This document shows positions 56,667-64,000 of a DNA stretch of 64,000 bases, in pieces. Made by a program: the position numbers and the translations under genes. This stretch comes from Dyella jiangningensis (GTDB lineage Bacteria > Pseudomonadota > Gammaproteobacteria > Xanthomonadales > Rhodanobacteraceae), in contig NZ_NFZS01000001.1 of assembly GCF_003264855.1 (NCBI RefSeq), forward strand, positions 1,302,001 through 1,366,000. Direction: 5' to 3'. Below the pieces are notes generated by a model that saw nothing but the letters and a program-made list of their open reading frames with translations, had not been told where the DNA came from and did not search any database. Each line of letters begins with the position of its first letter. Positions within the stretch are counted from its first letter, which is position 1.

Positions 56667-58316
56667 ATGTCTCGCACGCTACTCGCGGCCCTATGCGCCA
56701 CGATGCTTTCGGCCACGGCTTTCGCCGGCACCCCTTCGCAACAGCAGGCCGGTCTTGCCCAGATTCGCGAAACCGATCTACGCGCCGACATCGGGTTCCT
56801 CGCCTCCGACGCATTGCAGGGCAGGCTTTCGCTGCAACCGGGTGACGATGCCGCCGTGCAATGGATCGCTTCCGAATTCGCCAAGGCAGGGCTGAAGCCT
56901 GCCGCGACCGATGCCCAGGGCAAGCCCAGCTATCTGCAGGCCGTGCCGCTGGTCGAGTATCGGCCTGATGCGAAAGCCACGCGCCTCGCGATGAAACGCA
57001 ACGGGAAAGTGGTGGAGTGGAAGGATCCGGACGTCGCCGGCTCGTTTCCGGAGGATCGCGATGTCGATGCGCCACTGGTTTTCGCCGGCTACGGCATCAC
57101 GGCGCCGGAACTCGGTTATGACGACTACGCCGGCCTGGATGTGAAAGGCAAGATCGTCGTCGTGTTCGATCATGAGCCGCAGGAAAAGAATGCGAACTCC
57201 GTGTTCAACGGCACCGGCAACACCCGTTACGCCACCAGCTACGTGAAGATCCTCAACGCGCAGGAGCACGGCGCGGTGGCGGTGCTGCTGGCCCCCGAGC
57301 CGTCGCACAACCATCCTTCCGCGCAGGAAATCCGCACGCGTATCGGTCATCACGCCGAGCATGCCGCCAATCCGATTCCCGCGCAGGCGTTGGCGGACAG
57401 CCCCGTGCATATTCCCGCCATGGTGATTTCGTCGGCGGTGTCCGAGCAGTTGCTCGGTACCGGCGGAGAAACGCCGATGGCATTGCAGAGTGCCATCGAC
57501 AAGGACCTGAAGCCGCATTCGGAAGCCCTGCAGGACGGCACGATCAGCCTGCACCTGCACAACAGCTCGCGCCGCGAAGCCACCACCTGGAATGTGGTGG
57601 GCCTGGTGGAGGGCAGCGATCCGAAGCTGGCGCCGGAGACCATCATCATCAGTGGTCATCATGACCATGATGGCCAGAGCGGCGACAAGATCTGGCACGG
57701 TGCGGACGACAACGCCTCCGGCACGGTCGGCGTGGTGACGCTGGCGCGCGCGTTCGCGTCCAATCCGGTCAAGCCCAAGCGGTCGATCCTGTTCGCAGTG
57801 TTCGCCGCGGAAGAGCGCGGCCTGCTCGGCGCCTACTACATGGCGGCGCATCCGCTTCGACCGCTCGATACCACGCGCGCCATGATCAATTTCGACATGA
57901 TCGGCCGCGACGAGAAGCCGAGCCAGCAGACGGACGGCCTGATCGACGTGCCGGCCGATACCAGCAATCGCCTCAACCTGATCGGCGCCGCCTACAGCCC
58001 CGGCTATCAGCACACGGTGGCGAAGCAGAACGAACAGGTCGGGCTCGTGCTGGACGACCGCTTCGACCACGAGTACGCGCTGAACGTGTTCTTTCGTTCC
58101 GACCAGTTCCCGTTCGTGCTGCACAACGTGCCGGCGTTCTGGTGGTTCACCGGATTCCATCCGGACTATCACCATCCCAGCGACACGGCGGACAAGATCG
58201 ACTATCCGAAGATGGCGAAGATCCTGAAGCTGGCTTACCTCAGTGCGTGGCAGTTCGCGGACGAAACCACGCCGCCACGCTTCATCTCGCACCCCGGCAG
58301 CACGCCGGGCCATTGA
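56667..58316 (+). CDS. Secreted M28 family zinc aminopeptidase with PA domain
   Basis: A 549-residue exported peptidase with a signal peptide (1-20, AFA-G). A protease-associated domain lies within about 130-290. The dizinc site appears in order as ISGHHDHDG (His), GADDNASG (Asp), FAAEERGLLGAYYMAAH (Glu pair), NFDMIGRD (Asp) and YHHPSDT (His). It should remove N-terminal residues from peptides in the periplasm or medium. The ATG at 56667 is chosen for the signal peptide. It is 85 bp after dapE and may be a separate unit. Confidence 0.92.
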   Translation: MSRTLLAALCATMLSATAFAGTPSQQQAGLAQIRETDLRADIGFLASDALQGRLSLQPGDDAAVQWIASEFAKAGLKPAATDAQGKPSYLQAVPLVEYRPDAKATRLAMKRNGKVVEWKDPDVAGSFPEDRDVDAPLVFAGYGITAPELGYDDYAGLDVKGKIVVVFDHEPQEKNANSVFNGTGNTRYATSYVKILNAQEHGAVAVLLAPEPSHNHPSAQEIRTRIGHHAEHAANPIPAQALADSPVHIPAMVISSAVSEQLLGTGGETPMALQSAIDKDLKPHSEALQDGTISLHLHNSSRREATTWNVVGLVEGSDPKLAPETIIISGHHDHDGQSGDKIWHGADDNASGTVGVVTLARAFASNPVKPKRSILFAVFAAEERGLLGAYYMAAHPLRPLDTTRAMINFDMIGRDEKPSQQTDGLIDVPADTSNRLNLIGAAYSPGYQHTVAKQNEQVGLVLDDRFDHEYALNVFFRSDQFPFVLHNVPAFWWFTGFHPDYHHPSDTADKIDYPKMAKILKLAYLSAWQFADETTPPRFISHPGSTPGH

Positions 58317-58324
58317 GCCGGCAG

Positions 58325-58354
58325 GTCACCACCGCTTCGTGGAGCGGTGGTGAC
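58325..58354. other. Perfect 12-bp hairpin after the M28 peptidase gene
   Basis: GTCACCACCGCT and AGCGGTGGTGAC pair around TCGTGG, 8 bp beyond the peptidase stop and between convergent genes. There is no T tract, so it may be a rho-assisted or mRNA-stabilising structure. Confidence 0.6.
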
Positions 58355-58410
58355 GGTCTCGTGGGCTGAGCGCTGGTCTACGCCCTGCGCGGTGATGTGG
58401 CCTGCGGTAC

Positions 58411-59091
58411 TCAGGCTTTGGCCAGGGATGCACCGGTGCGCTCGCCACACTCCGGGCAGAAGCGGCTGCCCGCAGGCAGCTTGGCATGGCAACCGCTGCA
58501 CTCATCCGGTGCAGCGAGGCGGAAACCGCAATCCGGGCAGAACTTGCCGCCGCGTGCTTCGCAGCCGCACTGCGGGCACACGAGCTGCTTCGCGGTGGCA
58601 ACGTCTACCTGGCCGGCCTGTCCCTTGCCGTATTCGCGCGCGTTCTCCATCGCGGCTTCGAGCTTGCCCTGGTGGCGTGCGGCCTGCACCTGCGTGGACA
58701 GGTCGGGCGCGCAGGTCTGGCACAGGCCGCTGTCCGTACTCCAGCAGCGATCGCACACGTAGTTGTGGCAGCGCGCGCAGCGATGGAAGTGCGCCTGCGC
58801 CGCGGCAATGGCCTCCTTGAAGGCCTCATCGCGCGAACCGCCCCAGCCGGCCTTGGCCAATCCCTCGACGGCGTTGTCCAGCCCGTTACCGAGTCCACCC
58901 AGCAGGTTGCTGGCGAAGTTGCCGATCTCGCGCACCCAGCCGGATGCCTGGCCACTTCGGTAAGGCGCGAACGGCGAGCGCCAGGTGTCGCTGCACGACT
59001 GGCAATAGAACTCGAACTGGAAACCCGATCCGGTGCCGTACTGCTGGCTGAGGTCGCGGTAATTGCTGGAGAAATGCAGATCGTCGCTCAT
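58411..59091 (-). CDS. Multi zinc-ribbon protein of unknown function
   Basis: A 226-residue protein with at least four Cys-pair clusters: CQSC near residue 30, CARC/CDRC/CQTC (about 105-127), CPQC...CPDC and CSGC...CPEC (about 170-215). The last two form a double zinc ribbon. A central Gly-rich amphipathic stretch (IGNFASNLLGGLGNGLDNAVEGLAKAG) could touch membranes. No signal peptide is present. The name and partner are unknown; a scaffold or adaptor role is plausible. Confidence 0.8.
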   Translation of the reverse strand: MSDDLHFSSNYRDLSQQYGTGSGFQFEFYCQSCSDTWRSPFAPYRSGQASGWVREIGNFASNLLGGLGNGLDNAVEGLAKAGWGGSRDEAFKEAIAAAQAHFHRCARCHNYVCDRCWSTDSGLCQTCAPDLSTQVQAARHQGKLEAAMENAREYGKGQAGQVDVATAKQLVCPQCGCEARGGKFCPDCGFRLAAPDECSGCHAKLPAGSRFCPECGERTGASLAKA

Positions 59092-59183
59092 CGTTCCCTC
59101 GTGGCGTGCCGGCGTGCAAGGACCGGAACGCGCATTTTGCCGGCCACCGCCGCACGCGGGAAGTGGCGTTCCTGAATGGCGGG

Positions 59184-59654
59184 TCAGTTGTCGTCGACGC
59201 CGAGTTCGTCCATGTGTTTCTGCACGAAGGTGATGTTGGCGGGGTTCACCAGTTCATCGCCGTTGTTCTTGGACTTCGCCTTGCCGTACTTCAGCGTCAT
59301 CACCGCACCCAGCGTAGCTGCGCTCGCCAGCACGTACTCGTGCGAGGTGAGCCCGTGCGACTTGAGGATGTCATGCGCAGCGGGCTGTGCATCGAGTGCT
59401 GCCGCCGATTCATCGAGCGAATGCGCGCCCGGCTTGAACGGACTCAATTCGACGCCCTTGGTCTGCGCATCCTTGCTTGCCGCACGCACTTTGTCGAACA
59501 CCGCCTCGGTGATCACATACTGGCGCACCGCGGTCTTGTCGGCAGGCGTAAGCGCATGGGACGAGATGCCCTGGCTGAACGCATGGCCGACGGGAAGCAG
59601 CAACAGGGCCAGCGCAACACTCTTCAGGTAGGACTTCGTGGGCTTGCGGTTCAT
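59184..59654 (-). CDS. Secreted protein of unknown function
   Basis: A 156-residue protein with a signal peptide (1-27, ending AFS-Q). The mature part is helical and polar, with no Cys and no recognised domain. It lies 53 bp downstream of the OmpA-family gene on the same strand and may be co-transcribed with it. Confidence 0.68.
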   Translation of the reverse strand: MNRKPTKSYLKSVALALLLLPVGHAFSQGISSHALTPADKTAVRQYVITEAVFDKVRAASKDAQTKGVELSPFKPGAHSLDESAAALDAQPAAHDILKSHGLTSHEYVLASAATLGAVMTLKYGKAKSKNNGDELVNPANITFVQKHMDELGVDDN

Positions 59655-59707
59655 CAGGTCTATCTCCAGGACTGAGGCCTTGTGGTCAGGGTGCGAAGCC
59701 TTCTCGG

Positions 59708-60685
59708 TTACTGCGCAACCAGCTCGACGCGGCGATTCTGCGCACGTCCCGCTTCATCGCGATTGCTGGCGACGGGGGCGTAGGACGCCACGCCCTTCGC
59801 GGCGACACGCTGTGCAGCAATGCCGTAGCGTGTCGTCAACGCCTTGATGACGGACTCCGCGCGTTGCTGCGAAAGCGCCAGATTGTGGTTGAGTTCGCCG
59901 GTGTTGTCGGTATGGCCGACGATGAACACCTTGAGCGTTGGTTCATTCTTGAGCAATTGCGCCATCTGCGCGAGCGTGGCGTCCGAATCCGCCGCCAGAT
60001 TGGCGCTGTCGGTGGTGAAGTGGATGCCGTAAAGCGCGATATGGCCTTGCTGGCTGAGGCCCTGGCTCATGGCCTTGGCATCGACGTTCACCTGGCCCGT
60101 CGCCATGGCCTGCGCTTCGACGATCTGCAGCAGGATGCCCACGGGACGTTTTTCATCGGCTTGTGCCACCAGCAAAGAAACATCGACGCGGCCTTCGGGT
60201 CGCTCCAGTCGCGCCGTCAGTTGCTGCATATCGCCGCTGGCGGCGTACAGCGCTGCTGTCATGGCGTTGCGTGCATGCATCGGTTCAAGCAATGGCTGGA
60301 TCACGCGATCGGAGAAATCCGCGCCGTTGCCGCACGATGAGCCGGTGCATTCGAAGCGTGTCTTGAAGCCGGCCTTGGCGAGCGCCTGGGAAAAATTGCG
60401 ATAGACCTCGACGAGGGATTTCCCTGCCGGCGCTTCGTACGCGATACGCGTGACGCGCCCTTCGATGACATCCGCTGCGGTGAACTGATCCGAGCTTCCT
60501 GGCTTGAGTGGCCCCAGCGGCAGCACCGCCTTGTCGTAGGAAACCTGCTGGTAACCAATGATGTTGGAGTCCGTGAAACGCGTCACCAACGGGTGGTCGT
60601 GTGCGCCGGAAACGTCGGCGGCCATGGCTGTCGCTGAAAACACCGTCAGTGCAATGAAGATCACGCGCCGCGCGCTGAACAACAT
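59708..60685 (-). CDS. OmpA-family protein with N-terminal DUF4892-like domain
   Basis: A 325-residue exported protein. After the signal peptide (1-22, AMA-A) comes a DUF4892-like region (HPLVTRFTDSNIIGYQQVSYDKAVLPLGPL), and at about 205-325 an OmpA C-terminal peptidoglycan-binding domain (YGIHFTTDSANL, VFIVGHTDNTGELNHNLALSQQRAESV, NRDEAGRAQNRRVELV). It should anchor to peptidoglycan in the periplasm. The ATG at 60685 has GAAGGG close upstream; the ATG at 60700 is an alternative. It diverges from the pilin-like gene. Confidence 0.87.
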   Translation of the reverse strand: MLFSARRVIFIALTVFSATAMAADVSGAHDHPLVTRFTDSNIIGYQQVSYDKAVLPLGPLKPGSSDQFTAADVIEGRVTRIAYEAPAGKSLVEVYRNFSQALAKAGFKTRFECTGSSCGNGADFSDRVIQPLLEPMHARNAMTAALYAASGDMQQLTARLERPEGRVDVSLLVAQADEKRPVGILLQIVEAQAMATGQVNVDAKAMSQGLSQQGHIALYGIHFTTDSANLAADSDATLAQMAQLLKNEPTLKVFIVGHTDNTGELNHNLALSQQRAESVIKALTTRYGIAAQRVAAKGVASYAPVASNRDEAGRAQNRRVELVAQ

Positions 60686-61058
60686 GAATCCCTTCTCCAT
60701 TTCCGTTCTCGGGTGACTAACGATAACGAACCCGTGCGCTCTTGAACGATCGCGGCGATGCACCGTGAAGATTCATTCAGCGATGTGAATATCGTGCATG
60801 CGAATGAACTTTCCTACTTTCTTGTCAGGGATTACTTACGCCGTTTGCGGGGAGTAAGTCACATTTTTAGGCATTCGCTCTAAAGTTTTCACAAAGCGAA
60901 CATCTTGATTCGTTAGTTTGCACGCCGCTGAAAGTTCATGCGTAGCTTTCAGTGCAATGCGTGGTCGAAAGACTGATACAGGGGACGCTTGCCTTTGATC
61001 CTTAGTGGATCGGACTCGTCAAGGACGAGCCGTAACCTTTATCGATAGGGGTAGTCCG
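60686..61058. other. Divergent AT-rich control region with tandem hairpins before the pilin-like gene
   Basis: 373 bp, the most AT-rich stretch of the window. It holds ACTTAC/GTAAGT (about 60834-60861), CTGAAAG/CTTTCAG (60928-60952), GATCC/GGATC (60997-61011) and CGG-A-CTCGTC-AAG-GACGAG-CCG (61011-61032). The last two sit in the likely leader of the pilin-like gene. No clear sigma54 or sigma70 boxes are identified. No gene is seen. Confidence 0.55.
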
Positions 61059-61349
61059 ATGGACCCGAAGCGTCAGAGCAACCGCAACACCTCGTACCGC
61101 ATCCGTCAGCGTGGCCAGGGCATGACGGAGTACATCATCATCACCGCACTTATCGCGATCGCAGCGATTGCCGCCGTAACCTATTTTGGTGGCACTGCCC
61201 GCGCCCAGATTGGTGGCATGGCACGCGAGTTGTCAGGACAGAGCGCGTCGCAGGACATCAACCGCGCCGGCAACCAGGGCAACAAGGCGCACTCCGAGGG
61301 CACGAAGGACAAGACCCTCAAGAGCTACAACAACGAGACGGCGCAGTAA
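61059..61349 (+). CDS. Flp-like type IVb prepilin
   Basis: A 96-residue protein with a basic leader (SYRIRQRG) and then QGMTEYIIITALIAIAAIAAVTYFG. Cleavage after RG would put Glu at position +5, which is the Flp/TadE class rule, and is followed by a hydrophobic assembly helix. The C-terminal part (about 50-96) is polar, charged and rich in Asn, Lys and Ser, longer than in classic Flp. AGGGG precedes the ATG at 61059. It is the first gene of a Tad-like set. Confidence 0.78.
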   Translation: MDPKRQSNRNTSYRIRQRGQGMTEYIIITALIAIAAIAAVTYFGGTARAQIGGMARELSGQSASQDINRAGNQGNKAHSEGTKDKTLKSYNNETAQ

Positions 61350-61510
61350 TTCCGTCATCACACCGTTGCTAGTCATGGCGCGCCGCCAGGCGGCGGCGCG
61401 CCCGGGCGATGCTTTGTCCGCGCCCGGTCGACTGCCGGAGGAACCGCGAGCGTGACCTCGCGGGAAGCGTTCTGTTGGACGTCTGGGCGATGGATGCAGG
61501 AAGAACCGAG

Positions 61511-63064
61511 ATGAAGATGCTGCGACGGGCGGAGCCTGTGGGTGCAGGCTTCGAAAAGCGGAGGACCGTGAAGGGACAGGCCCTGGTGTTGGCCATCGTG
61601 TCCCTGCTGGTGCTCTGCCTTGGCGTGATCGTGCTGTTCAATACCGGGCAGACGGTGTCGAAGAAGGTCGAGCTGGTGAATACCGCGGACGCCGCTGCCT
61701 ACAGCGTGGGCGTGGAGCAGGCCCGCGCGTTCAACCTCATCGCCTACATGAACCGCGCCACCGTGGCGAACCAGGTCGCCGTGGCGCAGATGGTGAGCTG
61801 GTATTCCTGGACCAATTTCATGCTGCGCGGCACGGACAACTTCAAGGATGCGGTGCAGGCCATAGCGATCCTGTTCGACATCAGTATCGTCGGCGCGGAA
61901 GTGGGTGCAGCCTTGCAGGAAATCGTCTCCGCGCTGAGCGAGGTGAAGACGGCGGTGCAGGAGCTCCGCGACGGCATGCAGGTGGCGTTCTCCGCGGGAG
62001 TAACCGCCATCAGTGCGCTGGACGCCGCCTATTCCGATGCATCGCAACTGATCGCGATCGGCGAGCCGCAATCGTCGTTGCTGCTGGCGCGCAAGATCGT
62101 CCAGCTCAATACGGACAACAAGGCCACGGTCGGCGTACGAGGGATGGGGCTGCTCGAAACCGATGCGATCGCGGCCGCGCAGTACGCCAAGCGGTACACC
62201 ATCCCCACGGCGGGTCGCCGCACGGCGGATGCCGATCGCCTGGCGAACGTGGTGATGGAAGCGCGCGATGGTTTTTCGAAGAAGCGCGACGGCGGCATCG
62301 GCCCCATCCACAAGCGCGGCGGTACCGATCTGGTCAATTACCGCGACTGGGTGGGCGTGGATACGCTGAACGTGAAGTTTCGTTCATTCATTCCACCGGT
62401 GAAGATAGACGTGCCCCTGGCCTGGGGCGGCGCAGCCGCGGTGGCACGAACGCCCGCGTCGTTCCGCTCGGTGGCATCGCCCGGCATCAACAACGGCCGC
62501 GGCTGGGATTCGCCCTATGAAATCGATCGCGGCCACTACAGCCGCTATGCCGATGGCCTGGACAACAACGCCGCGAGCGGGCGCGTGCTGTCGTCGCCAG
62601 CGATGGGCGGCACGAGCAAGGCATGGCTGAAGAGCTATTCAGGCACTTCTCCCGGCCTGCAGGATTACAACGACGTGGCCGCCGACAAGGCGACCGTACC
62701 CTACGACAACGGCCGCAGCGCCATGCAGAACGGAGTGAACAAGGTCGATGTCGGGCCCGTCTTCACCGTGCTGGTCGAGCAGCCCATGAACACCGTGCGC
62801 ACCAGCGAGAACGTGCAGGGCATCGGTGGTCCACCCGATTTCCAGACCAAGGACCAGGCAGTCGCCGACAACATGACGGCGCTGTCTTCCGCGCAGGTCT
62901 ATTTCAGCCGTCCGCGCGAACTGTTCGCCAACGTGATCGATTCGCGCCGCGAACTGGGCAGCCTGTTCAGTCCGTACTGGCAAGTGCGTCTGATCGATAC
63001 GCCATGCACCGTGCGCCAGGAAGTAGCCGTGAGTTACGGCACCGTGGCGCCGTGCGTGAAATGA
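61511..63064 (+). CDS. TadG-like protein of a Flp/Tad pilus-type locus
   Basis: A 517-residue protein with a short basic N-terminus and the stretch VKGQALVLAIVSLLVLCLGVIVLFNTGQTV, the pattern of TadE/TadG-like pseudopilins. A long extracytoplasmic region follows, starting KKVELVNTADAAAYSVGVEQARAFNLIAYMNR. A Cys pair near the end (CTVRQ...APC) may form a disulfide. The ATG at 61511 has GGAAG 7 bases upstream; an ATG at 61490 is the alternative. No ATPase (TadA) or secretin gene lies in the window. Confidence 0.78.
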   Translation: MKMLRRAEPVGAGFEKRRTVKGQALVLAIVSLLVLCLGVIVLFNTGQTVSKKVELVNTADAAAYSVGVEQARAFNLIAYMNRATVANQVAVAQMVSWYSWTNFMLRGTDNFKDAVQAIAILFDISIVGAEVGAALQEIVSALSEVKTAVQELRDGMQVAFSAGVTAISALDAAYSDASQLIAIGEPQSSLLLARKIVQLNTDNKATVGVRGMGLLETDAIAAAQYAKRYTIPTAGRRTADADRLANVVMEARDGFSKKRDGGIGPIHKRGGTDLVNYRDWVGVDTLNVKFRSFIPPVKIDVPLAWGGAAAVARTPASFRSVASPGINNGRGWDSPYEIDRGHYSRYADGLDNNAASGRVLSSPAMGGTSKAWLKSYSGTSPGLQDYNDVAADKATVPYDNGRSAMQNGVNKVDVGPVFTVLVEQPMNTVRTSENVQGIGGPPDFQTKDQAVADNMTALSSAQVYFSRPRELFANVIDSRRELGSLFSPYWQVRLIDTPCTVRQEVAVSYGTVAPCVK

Positions 63065-63099
63065 CGAAGTGAACCCTGGCCAAGCCTTTGAGGAAATCC

Positions 63100-63984
63100 A
63101 TGCCGCAACGTTCGACGACCTGGTGGGTGTCCGCCCTGATCATTCTTCCGCTGGCCGCCTGCTCCGCCAGCAGCAATCACGAGGCGACCGACAACGCCAG
63201 CGGCTCCTCCGACGCGGCCAGCGCCACGCCGCCGATCCACGTCAGGCAGACCATGGTGGTGCTGCGCGACGGCCAGCCGGCCAGCGAACAGAACTATCGA
63301 CAGGCGCTCGCCGATTGCCGCAAGGGGCCGTTCCCCACGCAGCCGCTCGGAGACGACGTGGCGGGCAAGCTGGGACGCACGTTCTACGACGTGTGGTACG
63401 AGGGCGCGCGCGTGTCCGAGCATGCGGAGCGCTGGGACTACGAGACGACCGGTACGTGCCAATTCAAACTCGTGCATGAGTCGACGCTGGCCATCATCAA
63501 ACCCGGCGAAGCGGTGACGGTCGATCTGATCGGCAAGACCGGCACGCGGCAGCCTTCCGACGGCGTGATGCGTGAAACAAGGGTGGACGACGGCGACGAC
63601 AAGGCCGCCAAACCGGCGGACAGCGATGACGACGCGGCGCTGCGCGCAGCCGTGGCAGCACAGCTGAGCAAGCAGGGGAAGGGCGACCTCATGGCGCATG
63701 CCGGAGGCACGGATACCGCCGCAGGCCAGCCCTGCAAGCGGCTCGACCAGCCTGGCATCGGTGAATCCTGCGTGTGGAGCGGCGGCAGGAAGTGGGGCTT
63801 TTCGTCCGATGTGGTGGATGACACCGAGGGGCTCAATGGCCGGCTCGACAGCATCCTGCTGTGGCGCCATCCGCCGCAGGGCACCGGCAAGCAGTGGACC
63901 ACGGAAAAAATGACGGTGGGCGAAGCCATCGACGGCAAGGTGTTCGAGGTGCCGTCCGGCATAGCGGTGTCCGCCACGAATTGA
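63100..63984 (+). CDS. Lipoprotein in the Tad-like locus
   Basis: A 294-residue protein with a lipoprotein signal (LPLAAC, Cys21) and a Ser/Ala/Asp-rich linker, then an unrecognised domain with Cys residues in DCRKGPF, TGTCQF, QPCKRL and GESCVW that could make two disulfides. GAGGAA lies 5 bases before the ATG at 63100. It starts 35 bp after the TadG-like gene, so the two are co-transcribed; a role in the same envelope structure is inferred. Confidence 0.72.
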   Translation: MPQRSTTWWVSALIILPLAACSASSNHEATDNASGSSDAASATPPIHVRQTMVVLRDGQPASEQNYRQALADCRKGPFPTQPLGDDVAGKLGRTFYDVWYEGARVSEHAERWDYETTGTCQFKLVHESTLAIIKPGEAVTVDLIGKTGTRQPSDGVMRETRVDDGDDKAAKPADSDDDAALRAAVAAQLSKQGKGDLMAHAGGTDTAAGQPCKRLDQPGIGESCVWSGGRKWGFSSDVVDDTEGLNGRLDSILLWRHPPQGTGKQWTTEKMTVGEAIDGKVFEVPSGIAVSATN

Positions 63985-64000
63985 CGTTGGATGTCCCGGG

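Noticed and set aside
60960-61058. Resemblance to a cyclic-di-GMP-I riboswitch before the pilin-like gene (GGTC-GAAA-GACT hairpin, then GGGGACGC)
   Set aside because: The conserved GCAAAGCC-type segment and the 3' GGTTACC-type receptor are missing and the spacing is wrong; only a tetraloop hairpin and GGGACGC are shared.

Overview
The window looks like a chromosomal segment of a GC-rich gammaproteobacterium of the order Xanthomonadales (Lysobacterales), most likely a Rhodanobacteraceae member (Dyella, Luteibacter or Rhodanobacter type). This rests on three things: the gammaproteobacterial order of the housekeeping genes, very GC-rich codon use, and short hairpins headed by GTAG that resemble the SMAG/REP repeats known from Stenotrophomonas and relatives. 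The genus is inference. I see no tRNA, rRNA, CRISPR array, prophage, plasmid origin or insertion sequence.

Left part (1-19.8 kb): the end of a degenerate sensor kinase, a secreted amidase, a two-gene multiheme cytochrome c operon, an epimerase-like gene divergent from a LysR regulator, a Mug-type DNA glycosylase, then the conserved rng-yhdP-tldD block, a YeiH-type exporter with a small Cys-rich partner, darP, a DUF1653 gene and pmbA (the TldD partner). DUF4870 and Gly/His-rich secreted proteins follow.

Middle (19.8-48 kb): almost all genes are on the minus strand. Read in the direction of transcription they give rpsB-tsf // pyrH-frr-uppS-cdsA-dxr-rseP-bamA // lpxD-fabZ-lpxA-lpxB-rnhB // dnaE-accA // NYN-tilS-xseB-ispA. 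This is the E. coli translation, isoprenoid, outer-membrane and lipid A supercluster with clear differences. An opposite-strand membrane gene sits between tsf and pyrH, skp is missing at its usual place and replaced by a strong terminator, and a permease, a thioredoxin-like gene and a small unknown gene separate rnhB from dnaE. Together the cluster makes undecaprenyl phosphate (Dxr, IspA, UppS), phospholipid precursors (CdsA, AccA, FabZ), lipid A (LpxD, LpxA, LpxB) and the outer-membrane assembly and stress apparatus (BamA, RseP). Translation factors (S2, EF-Ts, RRF, TilS) and replication genes (DnaE, RnhB) lie alongside.

Right part (48-64 kb): map and glnD are separated by about 760 bp of repeats. 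Then come dapD, a YffB-like reductase, two membrane genes (one a ferritin-like/VIT1 fusion) and dapE, which form a lysine and peptidoglycan precursor group. They are followed by a secreted M28 peptidase, a zinc-ribbon protein, a secreted unknown, an OmpA-domain protein, and the start of a Flp/Tad-type locus (pilin-like protein, TadG-like protein, lipoprotein) that runs toward the window edge.

The most striking non-coding object is a 265-bp nested palindrome (20716-20980) wedged exactly between the xseB stop and the ispA start. It can fold into a compact three-way junction and supplies the first codons of ispA. A second repeat family, with core GACGCGAAGCTAGTCCC, recurs as inverted pairs in two other intergenic gaps.
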